Origin: Erythrobasidium yunnanense
Taxonomy: Eukaryota > Basidiomycota > Cystobasidiomycetes > Erythrobasidiales > Erythrobasidiaceae
Direction of reading: 5' to 3'
NCBI GenBank assembly: GCA_001600175.1
Contig: BCJC01000008.1
Location: 1,056,781 to 1,120,780, forward strand
DNA length: 64,000 nt
The notes under the pieces were generated by a model. It was given only the letters and a program-made list of their open reading frames with translations. It was not told the DNA's origin and did no database searches. Made by a program: the position numbers and the translations under genes. Below, one piece after another: positions 1 to 11,475 of this stretch (within the stretch, counting starts at the first letter, position 1; each line of letters starts with the position of its first letter).

Positions 1-940
1 CTCGTGTATGGTATATGCTTCGGATAGTCGACTTGTCATACGGCTGTCGTTCGAAACGACCTGGGAAGCAAGGAAGATGTGAGCGCTGTAGGCGATGTAA
101 CGTTTGCTTTGTGGTCGGCCAGGACTAGCTCACCCTTCCGATAGTCTCCACTTTTGTAGATTCCGCTTGCGCCGGATATCCGGATGCCTTTGACCAGAAC
201 AGAGCCCGCAGCTCCAAGGTAGTATATATTGGGAGCTAGCCTGACATCCATAGACTTTGGTAAGCTCAGACTGTCATTTCTGGCTTTGCGTAGCTTACCA
301 TCCTCCGTGAAATCTGCGACGAGTCTGGTGTAAATACTACATCTATATAGATGTTTTGGATTTCTAGCTAGGTAGTCTGGGCAGCTTACAGTTCCCACAT
401 GTAGTTGCTAGCTTCGTGATTACCTCCGATGACTAGCGTAAGCATAGGCGCGACTTTTTCGCCGGAGTAGTATCTTTCAGCAAGCTGTCAGCAAGTAGAC
501 TTTGCGCGTATTGAGCAAGGTGCACTCACTTGTAGAAGCTTCCCATGTGCCTATACTTTTCAGGACACGCGAGAGTCTGAAGGTCCGAGTAGTTTCGCAT
601 GGCCTGGACATAGCACAGAACCGATATAAGGGATGGGAGCCGTGTAGACAAGTGCCTATACAGGTTGGGCTCGCCTGGAAGTCACCGCATATGAGGAGCA
701 AACCGATAGGGATTCCATCAGAAGCTTGGGCTTGCTGGAGGGTTGCGTAGATCTAATGGAGGGCATAGACATAAAGGTAGGCTGACTTTATTGAGCTCAT
801 CTTTTTCTTCCAGGTAGTTCTCGGTCCTCACATTGTCGAGCTCGCCGTGACAGCACCCTTCGACAGCGACCTGCAGCAGCGCAACTTTCAGCTTCCTGAT
901 GGCTTCAAGGATTATATCGTCAGTCTCAGCGCACTCTCAT
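1..940 (-). CDS. DBR1: Lariat debranching enzyme, 3' end cut by window edge
   Basis: Hydrolyses the 2'-5' bond of excised intron lariats in the nucleus. Eight exons can be read on the minus strand: 940-935 (ATGAGA), 870-832, 752-675, 603-530, 473-390, 313-299, 240-about 130, and a last one running off the left edge. Joined, they give the metallophosphoesterase core of the family: [21 protein letters not shown] (metal ligands), [41 protein letters not shown] and [12 protein letters not shown]. The third intron (674-604) has a GC-AG donor (GCGAGC). The 6-nt first coding exon and the 15-nt exon 6 are unusually small. The C-terminal part lies outside the window. Identification rests on seen motifs that match the known family block by block. 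Confidence 0.93.
299..313 (-). other. DBR1: 15-nt microexon of DBR1
   Basis: Fifteen bases between an acceptor at 314-315 and a GTAAGC donor at 298-293. With the split codons on both sides they supply L-F-H-G-G-W, the residues the family has between NHEASNYxWEL and APNIYYLG. Without them the protein would lose this conserved segment; the frame would stay open. Confidence 0.85.
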
Positions 941-1723
941 GGCTCTTGTTTGCGCGTGTGCTGGCGTGCGAACAGGCAATGATGATCTGGCGACGCTTCG
1001 GACACGCCGGTGCATCAAATGAACGACGAACGACATCTTCAGTGTTCTGTAACAAGATGTCACGAGCTGCATACTATCAATTACACGTCGTCAACGCTGT
1101 GCCAGATTACAACGACATGGCAGACTACTGAGGCTGTCGTGGTCGACGAACGCCTGCTCCAACTCCGACGCACTCGAAATACGCCCGCTGGATGCAACAC
1201 GCGCGACTGGCGATCTTCTGCTTTGTGTTCCTGTCCATCCATCAGTCTTGAGCTATTCAAGCGTGCTGCTACCGAAACTGGCAAGATGGCTGTCCACATC
1301 GGGCAGGAGAGAGCAAAAAGAGCTGCCTTCGAGGAGGCGCATCACAGCCCATCTGCAGACGAATCTATGAGGTCTTAAGGCATAATTGCGCTGGCCAGAC
1401 TTGCACAATGGCCAGCCTTGTTCAGACTTTTGACCGTCCTTCTGTACAGTACTCCTCGACTCCCTTTCCAATCTCTATTCTCATTCTGTTACTGTCACAC
1501 TCACGCGCACATATACAGCGTCCAACGTATACACCGCTCTGTCGCCTTTAGCTAGAGCAGCTTTATCTCTTGAGGGGCCTGGCAACTCGAATAGCCGAAG
1601 GTAGCCTTGCGAACATCACAAGCCAGTAGAATCCGATACAAGAACAGTCATTATTATCTGCACAACCTCCTGAGCCAGCGGGCGCAGAACTTCGCGTTTG
1701 ATTCGACCTCCAAGTCAACCAAG
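941..1723. other. Intergenic region between divergent DBR1 and the SGNH gene
   Basis: About 780 bases holding the 5' regions of both genes. Short open frames exist on both strands (for example 1010-1378 plus), but none shows a recognisable motif or a convincing splice-joined extension. I see no RNA gene or repeat here. Confidence 0.6.
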
Positions 1724-3427
1724 ATGTCTCACCGAAGAACATCATCAGCAACCAAAATGCCCAAGCATGGTCGCTCAACCTCGGTAGACTTCAGCTTGAG
1801 CGAGATGCCTACGACCATGCAGACTTTCAGAGGTGCAATTGAGCGCATCACAAAAAAAGGCAAACACGACTCAAGTTATGATGGCTCTGTAACTCCTAGA
1901 ACAGAAGGGGTGATGGTGTGGAAGGATATGGCTACTGAAGCATCTACTGGGCGTTGGCGAACGAGGTGGGTCTACCCGATCGTGCCATTGCAAGATCTTG
2001 CTGAAAGTCGTATCCTGCGATAGGAAAGTGGCTGGCGTTACCGCAACGCTAGCAGGCTGTCTCTTCCTCGTCGCAATGTCGTCTGGGTGAGTCAGAAGCA
2101 TGCGCTTCCAGTCTAGTGAAGCAGAAACTGACACAGTTCGGCTTGCTCTAGTCTCTTCTCCGGCAGCCAGAACGCACGTTCACTCTGCAATCCATTCGAT
2201 GGACCGGGAACTCTGTATACCGATTATTCCGAGCCTTTCAACACATTCTGGGCGCCGCAAGATACGACATGTGAGGCGCCTCGGTATATGGCAAGTCTAC
2301 GAGCAGGGGACCTCCGCGAGCTAGATTGGATGCAGAACAGGACAGTCCTGCTCATTGGAGACTCGATCGAAAGGGATCACGTCTCGCTCTTCTGCAGCTT
2401 GATGGGGAGAGATGCCGAAGTCATCAAAGGTAAACACCCGCTAGCGATCGAGCCGGACTCACATTCAGGAGCGGTCGCGGAAAGGAAGAAGAAGGATAGA
2501 GCTGCGAGGATTGCTTTCAAAGGTATGCAGGAATCGACGCTCCCTCGGATCTGCTATATCGAAGAGTTGAACTTCGTGGTAAGCCGTTCCTTTCTCAAAT
2601 TAGATAGAAGGAGCCTGATGAAGCTCCTTTCGGTGTCCAGATGACAAACTTATACCACTTTGGCCTGGACGAGCAAGGTTTCTGGAAAGACCTTGATCAG
2701 TACCACGGACCCGCTACCATTGAAGAACGCTTCTCCAAGCATTACGTACCTTTCATAAGCAAGCTGAGAGCAGACGATCGACCCACTGCGCCCGACCTCG
2801 TCGAGATCTCATCTGGAATGTTCGACCTTGCTCGCTGGGCGAAACAAGACGAGAGTGCAGGTAAAAGCACGCAAGAAAACCTCAGCTCGAAGGAGTTGAG
2901 CTGGTACTCGACTAGAGTCAAGGCCTTCATGGACACTACTGCAAAAAGCTTCCCGCAAGCTGTCAAGCTATGGAGAGGAATCACACTGCCGGAAGACCAA
3001 GCATCCGAGCTGGATTACTTCAATGTTAGTATCTAGCGCTATCCAAAGGAGGTATCAGAGCTGATGTGCCATCCAAAAACAGGACCGCTTCAGTCATTCT
3101 CCAGCCGATGTGACGCCTTACTTCTCAGAAAATCGGATTGGCCAAGTAGATGCAGCGGTACAAAAGATCGTCCAGCCTTTCCAACCTTCCCGAGCGGTGC
3201 CCGCACCATCCAAGCGGATCTCAGAAGCAGATGCTGCGAATCACCTTGAAGTCAGATCCTCAAGAAGCGATGGATTCGCATACAACACGTGGTCGTCGTT
3301 AGTGAAAGGCGCACTTGCACATCAGCTGGATAGATTGCATGGCGGAGACCTGGCAGCGCCTGGCGCGGTGCTCTGGTCAGATATCATCCTTTGGCACCTC
3401 AAGCAGGGCGTGGCACCGGAAGCATGA
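1724..3427 (+). CDS. SGNH/PC-esterase-like type II membrane protein
   Basis: Five exons (1724-1965, 2024-2086, 2152-2578, 2641-3024, 3083-3427) add up to exactly 486 codons. The N-terminal ~80 residues are basic, Ser/Thr-rich and probably cytosolic. They are followed by one hydrophobic segment (VAGVTATLAGCLFLVAMSS, split by intron 1/2) and a lumenal domain. That domain has VLLIGDSIERDH, which fits SGNH block I (GDS), and late in the protein SDIILWHL, which could supply the D..H pair. Such proteins are commonly Golgi polysaccharide O-acetyl-transferases or esterases of the PC-esterase type; the substrate here is unknown. ATG 1724 was chosen over upstream in-frame codons because it opens the basic tail just before the membrane segment. 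Confidence 0.7.
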
Positions 3428-3677
3428 TCGCACGCTCAAGAGTCAGAGTATGAGTAACAGAAGCTCGTTGTTGTAATAAGACGCAAGCATGTCCCATCTC
3501 ACTACGCATATCATAGAATACATCGTCATCAAACCGCTGTCTGATCCGTCTGAATTCGCTAGGGTACTAACGTTACGACCTTACTGAGACGTTGTAAGCT
3601 ACATTACCATCGATGCAGGAGCTGCGCCAATCGACACGCGCCGGCTGTTATGCTTTCACCGAACCATCTTGCGCGCT

Positions 3678-5269
3678 ATGAAGCGGAAAGCCGTCTACGA
3701 TGTCCCTTCATCTGAGAAGGAGAAGACCTTGAATCTATCTTATCGTGCGAACGCGCCTTCAATCTCACAATACCTAGAAACGCTTCCCGACAATTTTCAA
3801 GATTCGCTATCCGAAGGTCTTCGCAAGATCGACCTTTCAAATCAAATCAAGTTGAATGTTGCACAACTCAATCTACTACGCTTTGCGGGAGAAACCTTGA
3901 CCTGGGTCAATTTGTCAGGAGTGCCGATAGCGGAAGCGTCAGGATGGGCTACTTGGATGCGCATGTGCAGGACTCTGTTAGGTAAATACCTTTTACCAAC
4001 TAAGGGTAACAGGAAAGACTGACCCTGGCCGAATCAGTCCTGAACATCACTGGCTGTTCGTTTACCGAATTACCTAAAGACCTATCTTATGCAACAAGTT
4101 TGAAGGCTTTCGTAGCTTCTCACAACTCTATCACGTCTCCCTCTCTATCTCATCTAGCTTCCCTTACCGAACTCAATACACTCATCCTTTCCAACAATTC
4201 CCTAACGTCCTTTCCTTCTACATTGGCTGGTAACATGAAACAGCTCAAGAAGCTCAATCTCTCGAACAATCAACTGTCGAGCGATACTATACCCTCTCTA
4301 AGCGGCCTCGAAGCTCTCGAGGAACTCCGCTTGAATGGCAATGCAGGGATCACAGCCGTTCCAGAGGGGATCGTGTCGCTTGATAATCTATCAATACTCG
4401 AATTGTCCACTACGGCCCTGACGGACTGGAAAGAGGTAGACAAACTGGTTGGCTGCAAGAATCTCGTGAATCTGGGTCTGCGCGCAACGAAGCTGGCAGA
4501 GAATAAGGACTATCGCGATAAGGTGAGACGCCCAAAGCATACATCGCCACTTACATGTCGCTGATCACTAAGGAAGGTCATCGCTGCATTGCCCGAGCTA
4601 AGAATCCTGGACAACGTCCGATTCGATGCGAAATTTCTGGAACGGAAGGAAAGACTTGCGAAGAAAGCCGAAGCTGAAGCTAAAGGCAGTGCTAATGAGC
4701 GGTCTGAGGATGCGCCTGTGTCGGAAAAGAAGCTTGGCAAGCGGAAGAGTCGTGAGCAGGACGAGGAAACAGAATCTAGACAGACTAGTGAAGCCAAAGT
4801 CTCGAAGCAAGAAAGGCGGAAGGCTAGACAAGCCGGGTTGGATGGAACTAGCGACGCTGCAAGGACCAAGAAGACGCTTGATCGCGAGACAGCCGCAGCT
4901 GCCGAACATATATCGGAGCCTCAGATCAAGAAGACTCGAAGGAGCAAGCGGAAACCTGCGCAAGCGAAGGCAGACGAAAGAGAAGCCAAGGCGACTATCC
5001 TGCCCGCGCCAAAGAAGGCGAAAACGGTCGGAGGATCACTGAAGGACCCGCAAGCAACCGAGACTCCGGCAGCGAAGGTGACCGAAACGGATGCAGAGCA
5101 AGTTCTGAAGAAGAGCGCCACTTCTGTCGTTGCTATTGTAGCGGCAGATGGGACGAAGCAGACGAGGCGGAAGAAGTTGAATGAAGTAACTGACTCAGCT
5201 CCACCGAGTATATTGGATCTCTTGCAGGAGCAGAGTCGGCCAGGCGTCGTTGTAGCAGGCTGGGACTGA
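3678..5269 (+). CDS. Leucine-rich repeat protein with basic C-terminal tail
   Basis: Three exons (3678-3981, 4038-4522, 4577-5269) encode 493 residues. The first intron ends in AATCAG with a CTGAC branch 14 nt upstream; only this acceptor keeps the frame. Residues ~40-280 carry leucine-rich repeats of the LxxLxLSxNxLxxxP type (LNTLILSNNSLTSFP, LKKLNLSNNQL, LEELRLNGNAGITAVPEG). They end in a cap-like PELRILDNVRFD. The C-terminal ~200 residues are Lys/Arg/Glu/Ala-rich with several basic clusters (KKTRRSKRKP, KQTRRKK), which suggests nuclear or nucleolar location. A conserved-looking end (SILDLLQEQSRPGVVVAGWD) closes it. I do not recognise a specific orthologue; a scaffold role is inference. Confidence 0.75.
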
Positions 5270-5350
5270 TATTCAATCTCCGTCAATACAATTTACGCGT
5301 TCAGTAGACTATGTTTACCGGCTTTCATTCTGCCTTTCCGCATATCATAG

Positions 5351-7044
5351 ATGCTTGCGCTGCTCAGCTACTATTACCTTCTACTGAGCGTACCGACTCG
5401 CAGTATCGCATGGCTCATCGCCATCAGCGATGCTCCCAAGCTCGTTGCAGCCTACAAAGTCATCAAATGGATACTGCGCGTCGCCGGCCGTCGAGGAAGC
5501 GAGATTGAGAGAATACTGAGCAGCCGCAGCACTCAAGGCAGCATCAGATTGGAGAACGACGAACAAGCAGCTGAATCCGATGATGAGGGTAACGATGCAG
5601 CAGAGCAATCGCAAGAAGATACCGTTCCTCTAATATCCAGCAAAGGCGCCCGGCAACAGCAAGCCGATAGCGCTGTTGTCGTTACATGGAGGATAGGTGC
5701 ATTTCAATGCGCAATGCTGAAGCAACTGTGCGCGTGTCTGATGCCCGGTCATCGGTAGATTATGCGATTGGACATTCGAAAGCGCTTCAAGTCAGCCAGA
5801 AGAACACCTCATCCTGGATATACAACGTAGACTGATGTGCTATAACATAACTAAGGCGCAACGCCGTTCGCTGGCTTCGGGCTCTTTAAGCAGTACAGCC
5901 TTAGACGATCTAGCAGACGAGATCTGCAAGCTCAAATATCCTCACGCTCCTGTGCATGTCAAAGAAAGACTGCACTCCAGCCTAGCGACTCTGAACGCAA
6001 TTCACGATGGCGCCAAGAGTATCATTGACAGAAGCGAATCACAGTACAATAAGCACGACAGTCAGCATGAAAGAATGCTTAGAGAGGTGTGTACTGTTTC
6101 CACTGCTTCCTGCTGCATCTCCACATTATGAGGAGCGTTACTTACGATCGACATGTCTAGTTGTGGATGCTTCTCAAACCCGATAAGCAGCTGGAAAGCC
6201 TGTCAACGAAGCAATGGCAAGATGTGCGGTTTACACAGCATACGCCGTGCGACTTAGATTGACCCTTGCAAGTGTAGCTCGGCTTTCAAGGTAAAGATCC
6301 TTCGACCGACTGGAGGGCTACTGGACTCTTAGGGTGAGCGACGTTTGTATGACCAGGCTGTCTTAATATGCTCATGTACTCTCCTTCAGCCTCGATTCTC
6401 TGCTCTACTTTGCTCGTACGCAAGCGGTGAGCGGAACGGCTCGAACAATGGTATCTGAGGCAGTCGATGGCGGAGCAGGCTGGTAAGACGATTTCCAACC
6501 CGTTCCGAGGGTCCCACTGATGTACGATTCTTTGATGCAGGTACCCCTTTGCTATCTGTAAGCAACTTAGCATCACCCGTTTATGCTCTCTAACCTTTGC
6601 GGACAGTCTCCATCACGATGACATCGTACCTCCTAGATCTGCTTCGGCTCAACTGCCTGGCATACCTCTTCCTCACTCGCCCTTCCGGCATATCAATCAC
6701 TGCAGCCTTTTTCAGCTTGCATTCCGCTCTTCTCAAGCATTTTCACTCTCATTGGCAGCATTTGCAGACTTCGACACATCCCTCCGAGATCACAAAAGCG
6801 CGGCCGACAGTCATGGACTTTGAGCGTATATTCGCTAGATGGCAAAGAGAGGTTGGCAGATGGATAGAAAGGGGACATGTAAGAGGCTGGGTTGATAGTA
6901 GAGGGATCATTGATGTTAGTATAGAATGGCTTCAAGAGCCTTCAGCTTCGAAGTCTGCTGATCAGTCGAAGGTATGTACATTCGGCTACGCGACCTGCCA
7001 GGGCTAAGAATTGTGAACAGACTCCTCTTCTTGTAAAGCTATAG
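5351..7044 (+). CDS. ELMO/CED-12 domain protein
   Basis: Multi-exon gene whose spliced product has the ELMO-domain signature: LWMLLKPDKQLESLSTKQW, GFQGKDPSTDWRATGLLG, LDSLLYFART, WYPFAIFSITMTSYLLDLL. ELMO-domain proteins act as GAPs for Arf-family GTPases or, with DOCK partners, in Rac activation. This single-domain form resembles the ELMOD type. The N-terminus begins with a hydrophobic stretch and an acidic linker. Clear introns: 6087-6160, 6224-6277, 6334-6389, 6483-6540, 6558-6606, 6972-7020. They leave a 17-nt exon (6541-6557) and a 24-nt last exon (7021-7044). The junction around 5697-5800 is unresolved: a 103-nt intron (5697-5799) or a very short one (5728-5758) both restore the frame. 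Confidence 0.85.
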
Positions 7045-7193
7045 TGTTTCCCATTACAACTGCCTCTTACAACCGATGCAAGCGCTCCTACCAATACCTA
7101 CCAGTATTTATCAACATCCGCTTCTGCTTTCAGAGACGTCTAAACAATATTCGATTCACTTGAACTCGGTGCACTTTCCAACATCCGGCTACA

Positions 7194-9533
7194 TCATGCT
7201 TTATTATCCTCTTTAACAGCCAGAGGAGCATCAATAACATTGTTGAACTTGTCCTTCTGGCCTTTGAGGAACAGACAGGAAAGAGTGCCGAGAACGGAGA
7301 CGGGTACCAGACTGATTGGAGAGCGAAGTAAGCCAACCTGCCCCGGAAATATTGAGCATTGTCTTACCTGATCCAGGCGTACTTGTATGCATCTCCGAAA
7401 GCCGATTTCAAGCCAGTGATGCCGGCTTCCAACCTGCAGACGTAACATCAGTACAATGTCATATACGCAGAAGCATAGTCTACGCGATACTTACATCTGC
7501 GGTGTCACCCCGGGAAGTTCTAGCAGAGCACCTATCTTCGCTGGTTCCCCACTCGCGAGGCCGCCGATGAAAGGACCGAGAAGACTTGGGTCAAGGCCAA
7601 GTGGGAGGACTGCGCCTGCTATGCGGGCGGGGATCTCTTTGGTGAGCTTGCTTTGCACGATGGTGTTAGCAACAGCTTGGCCGACTGCTCCACCAAGACC
7701 GCGGATTGTTAGCAGTAAGGCTGTTGCAGTCCCAATGAGGGCGGGTGGAACGGCAAATTGACCAACCTGCAGGTGGCATTAGTACAGGAAGCTTCTCATA
7801 GACTAGACCACTTACGATTGTCAAGAGGACTAAGGGCTGTGAAAAGCCAAAGCCAGCAAGAGCGTCCATACCTAGGAAGAATCTGCCCATCGAAGGGGTA
7901 GCAAAGACGAATCCGATGATTGCGGCGGTGAAGATGGCATAGCCAACGGTGCTGCAGCCAAAAGTTAGCGAGACTGACTAAGCACTCAAGGCATACGGTA
8001 CTCACGCTGGAAGAATCATATTCCTAGAATGGTGGACGTCTGCGAGGGTATTTGAGTAGTGGCCTGCGCGAGTGAGGCGATGAAAGCTTACACCATGCTC
8101 CCACTCCAAGCATTGGGATAAAAGCAGCAAAAAAGGGCAATGCTCGAAGACCACTCTTGAAGATGTCGCTCTCGTATACCGTAGCCGTATGTGCAGGGTA
8201 GATGGCGGAAAAGGTCAAGTATGTCCAGCTAAACACAGGGTCAGGGTCATGTCTGTATATCTCAGAAAAAGTCGCTTACCCTTCAACAGTGAGACCTACG
8301 ACAGACCAAGTAAAATTGCGATCTTTCCAGAGGTCGTGATGAAGTATACCATCCGTACGTCCCTTCCACTCCCAGACAACGAAAGCTACCCAGAGAACAA
8401 GGCCAACGATGAGAGTGGAGAGAACCTTGGCCGACTTCCATGGGTAGACAACACCACCCCAGCTCAAAGCCATCAGGAAAGGAACGACAGCTGCCGCCAG
8501 AAGGAGATAGCCAATGATGTCTAGCTTTGGACGGGAGATCGTGAGCTTGTTGATTCGCTTGGGCGGATGGTAAGCGAAGAACCAGAGAATTGGTTGTACG
8601 CCGTAAGAAACGATTTCTGACAGGAAGATGTATCTCCAGCCATTGACTGGGTCATTCTGGATTGCTCTTCCAATTCCGAGCAAGCTCGGCAAGCAGGCGA
8701 AGGCGGACATGATAAAGACCACTCCTTGGCCATAACTTCGGTACTTGTGTGGCAGAACTTCAGATGGGATGGCAGTCACGATACCGAAGAGGGAAGCCGC
8801 GATACCGATAAGTGCAGATGCTGCAATAACCTGGTTGATCTGCATAAAAGGATCAGTGCATGATCACCACTCGCAAGTGCGCTCCAGCTTACATTATGAG
8901 CCTTGTAGCCAACAACACCTCCGACGATACCGAAGAGGAAAGGCCACAGCATGAATTGACGACGTCCATAGATGTCCGAGAAGTACGAGAAGATGGGAGC
9001 AGCAACGACCGTGACGACAGAGGCAGCGTTGAAGACCTGCAGATAGAGGTTCGTTCAGCTCGAACTGCCAATGATACTGGATACACTCACCCAGATCGCT
9101 TTAGTCGGAGCTTCCAACGCGAGCGCAATATTGCGCGCGAAAGCTGCAAAGATGGTGAGGGTGCTTTGGAAGTCTTCGTCAGCGGCGTGGATGTTGGCGA
9201 CTCGACTCGACGTACTAGAGATGTGCAATCCAGTTCAGACCGCAAAGAAGCGTGACAATCATTGCTGAAACAGGCACCCGCTAGATGTAAGACACTCAGT
9301 TCAGATACGCCCTTCGTCCATGCAGAATCCTAACAAACCTGTTCGACATCCTCGGTACTGTTGTCCGGCGCGTCGACTGATTCGGGCTTGCCTTCTAGAG
9401 CGTATTGACCAGGCTTCACCAGCTCAACCTCCTGGAAACAATACACTCGTCAGTATACGTGTGCGAGGTTACTCCAGGAGAGTTATCCAACCTCGACCGT
9501 TTCGCTCTTGTGCAGATGATTGATGTCAGCCAT
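7194..9533 (-). CDS. TRI12-type major facilitator efflux transporter
   Basis: Predicted polytopic membrane pump, DHA type with about 14 helices. The spliced N-terminus begins MADINHLHKSETVE at 9533, followed by an acidic tail and the first helix (VSAMIVTLLCGLNWIAHL). The loop 2-3 signature FSDIYGRRQFM follows. The largest exon (about 8845-8276) carries VTAIPSEVLPHKYRSYGQG, typical of the fungal trichothecene efflux pump (TRI12) branch, and ends near HHDLWKDRNFTWSVVGL. A later exon has RGLGGAVGQAVANTIV and the C-terminus ends VKEDNKA at 7194. One intron shows a GTACGT donor and a CGCTGAC branch. It opens the metabolic block 7.2-22 kb, so export (or uptake) of a pathway compound is a reasonable inference; the substrate is unknown. 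Confidence 0.85.
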
Positions 9534-10141
9534 CGCGAGAGGCTGCTAGCAGATTGTAATAGAAGCCAAGCAGAGAAGAGAGATGTGAGAGAAGAGGTCA
9601 ACGGGGAAGGGCAAGAAGATTGGAGGATTTGTAGGTCGTTCCAGGAGCCCATCTGGGCTGGCAGCTGGGGACATCATTTAAGCCTTGCTCTGGCTACCGG
9701 TCTTTGTAGACGGCGAGACGCATCAACAGATGTTGCGCGAACAGCAGTAATGCTTTACTGGAGCGAGGCGGTCACAAAGATGCGGAGCGTGCCTGACCCC
9801 GCTTCTCGACCCATTTCGACAAATGACAGCTGTCGGACAATCCTCTGGTTCTACCGGGTTGACAGGTAGATTGTCGACTGTCGAGAGTAGTTAGAAGCAG
9901 TAGAGAATGGCGGTTTACAAGGTCGCCGGTGATGGATCAAGGTAGACCCGTCTTTCCTCGGCCCGATCAAGCGAGACCTCGTAGTTTTGTCTCGCTTAGC
10001 GATTACGTTATCACTCCTGGGGATTGAGGCATGCAGAATATGTATTCCACCATGGGATGCGCGGTATCGCTGGACAAGTCTAGAACGCCAAAGTACAACG
10101 CGATGCCATCCACTTGAAGAAAACGCGCTTGTCGTTCCATC
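9534..10141. promoter_or_regulatory. Upstream region of the TRI12-type transporter
   Basis: About 600 bases between the transporter start and the 3' end of the hydrolase gene, both on the minus strand, so this is mainly the transporter promoter. It contains CCGGTGATGG at 9926-9935, a partial match to the CCGG element seen in other promoters of the block. No gene or RNA is evident. Confidence 0.45.
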
Positions 10142-11011
10142 TCAAGGCTGCTGAAGTAGATCAACTACCATAGTATAAGCCTTCTCCTTCTGTCTCTCTT
10201 GTAGGCTGCCCGCTTTTGCCATCTTATCCCAAGCATGGTTACATCCTTCTAATCGCTCCAGGATCACCTTTTTGCCCTGTATAGCTTGTACCTTCTCGGC
10301 CAGGCCCTCCGCTTCGAGACAAAGCGAATCGAGCGCACATGTAAACATGAGCACGCTGTCTGGATACGCCTCGGGCGGATTCAATGCAGGAGAGAAATCG
10401 GGCTTGTCCGAATTTGACTGGGAAGGGTCATAGCTAGCATTGAAGACCTGCGCCATCCAGCCGGGTATAGGCTGTCCACTTGTGTCTGGTGCTACCTTGC
10501 TGTACGGGTCCAGCGTTAGGTCACAAGGAGGGTAGAAGGCGATAAGGTGTTTAAAGGAGATATCTTTGCAGCTGTGCGAAGCAGCCCCAAGGGCCAGGTT
10601 GGCGCCAGCACTAAAGCCTGACAGAGCGATAGCGTTCCTGTCAAAGCGATCTGGCTGACTGTATACCCAGCGGACAGCGTCCTCTGCGTCGTTGGGAGCT
10701 GCTGGATAGGGGCTTTCGGGTGCCAGCCTGTACGAGATGTCCAATACGGTGTACGTAGTCTCCTCGGCTATGTACCTGCAGTACTCGTCGTCTGTACCAT
10801 GTTGATGGAGAATCCAGCCTGAACCGTGCCAGTTCAACAGGACTGGTGACGGGCTGCCTTGAGTCGCCTTCTTGGAGTTGTAGACGTGGATCATGATGGT
10901 ACGGCCGGCATCCCGAGAGGGTATATTCAAGACCTCGTCCGGACTGCAGTGTATTTGCTGGCGCGCCAGAAAGCGAATAGCCTTGACGGCTAGGAAGTTG
11001 TACAGCGTCAT
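10142..11011 (-). CDS. Alpha/beta hydrolase, hormone-sensitive-lipase type
   Basis: 289 residues from ATG 11011, single exon. Family marks in order: oxyanion-hole motif LLNWHGSGWILH (a GSG variant of HGGGW), SYRLAPESPYPAAPNDAEDA, nucleophile elbow ALSGFSAGANLA, then the late aspartate in FTCALDSLCLEAEG and histidine in GCNHAWDKM. These give a complete Ser-Asp-His triad for an esterase, lactonase or lipase. The N-terminal helix (MTLYNFLAVKAIRFLARQ) may associate with membrane. The open frame continues upstream to 11146 but only from a GTG. A canonical intron (GTGAGC donor, TACTGAC branch, TACTAG acceptor, roughly 11080-11023) lies just before the ATG, so a spliced 5' leader is likely. Next to a Baeyer-Villiger-type enzyme, it is the natural candidate to open the resulting lactone or ester (inference). 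Confidence 0.85.
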   Translation of the reverse strand: MTLYNFLAVKAIRFLARQQIHCSPDEVLNIPSRDAGRTIMIHVYNSKKATQGSPSPVLLNWHGSGWILHQHGTDDEYCRYIAEETTYTVLDISYRLAPESPYPAAPNDAEDAVRWVYSQPDRFDRNAIALSGFSAGANLALGAASHSCKDISFKHLIAFYPPCDLTLDPYSKVAPDTSGQPIPGWMAQVFNASYDPSQSNSDKPDFSPALNPPEAYPDSVLMFTCALDSLCLEAEGLAEKVQAIQGKKVILERLEGCNHAWDKMAKAGSLQERQKEKAYTMVVDLLQQP

Positions 11012-11475
11012 AATGATGGTAGAAGCTAGTAATAGAGGACTGTCAGTACACCTTCGTACGACATCTGCCACTTGGGCGCTCACCGTTGTTGCAGCTCGCT
11101 CTTGCTTCCTCAGGTTTTGGCTTCTCGATACAACACTGGTCTTCACGTTACACAGCTGATGACGGTTGATTCTGATGTTCTTCCATGTCCTATGGGCTGC
11201 TGTCTGAAGATTCTGGCTATCTCGAAGAGCGAGTGCGACGTCTAGGCTGATCCATTCGCCCGTCCCCGCGCTAGACAGCTGTCAAGAATGACGGATAGCC
11301 GGAGAGCAACGAGTGTTTACGAATTATGACACTGATTTGCAGCTGTCAGAAGGGTCTGTGACATCCCTCGTCAAAAGCGCAAGTCTGGTGAGGGCAAACC
11401 CGCAATCATCATCATGGACAAGCCAGCAATCCCTGGATACGAACTGCTATGTGAAGAGGCCATCATGTCAACAGC
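11012..11475. promoter_or_regulatory. Divergent promoter, hydrolase / DUF3237 gene
   Basis: About 460 bases between two outward-facing genes. The left part carries the probable 5'-leader intron of the hydrolase. Scattered CGG triplets occur (for example GCCGGAG near 11298), but there is no strong palindrome. No gene seen. Confidence 0.45.

Noticed and set aside
1010-1378. 122-codon plus-strand frame between DBR1 and the SGNH gene
   Set aside because: No motif, no matching splice partner, and overlapping minus frames are as long; composition looks like non-coding DNA.
5728-5758. 31-nt intron in the ELMO gene
   Set aside because: Far shorter than any other intron here; kept only as an alternative to the 103-nt model, which also restores the frame.
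6286-6576. Minus-strand frame inside the ELMO gene
   Set aside because: Antisense shadow of exons carrying the conserved ELMO motif.
9405-9869. 154-codon plus-strand frame over the transporter 5' end
   Set aside because: It overlaps the spliced N-terminus of the TRI12-type gene on the other strand and has no family features.
11012-11146. N-terminal extension of the alpha/beta hydrolase frame
   Set aside because: It opens only with GTG and spans a canonical intron (GTGAGC, TACTGAC, TACTAG) of 58 nt; ATG 11011 fits the family length.
10893-11159. Plus-strand frame antisense to the start of the alpha/beta hydrolase
   Set aside because: It mirrors a clearly conserved coding strand.
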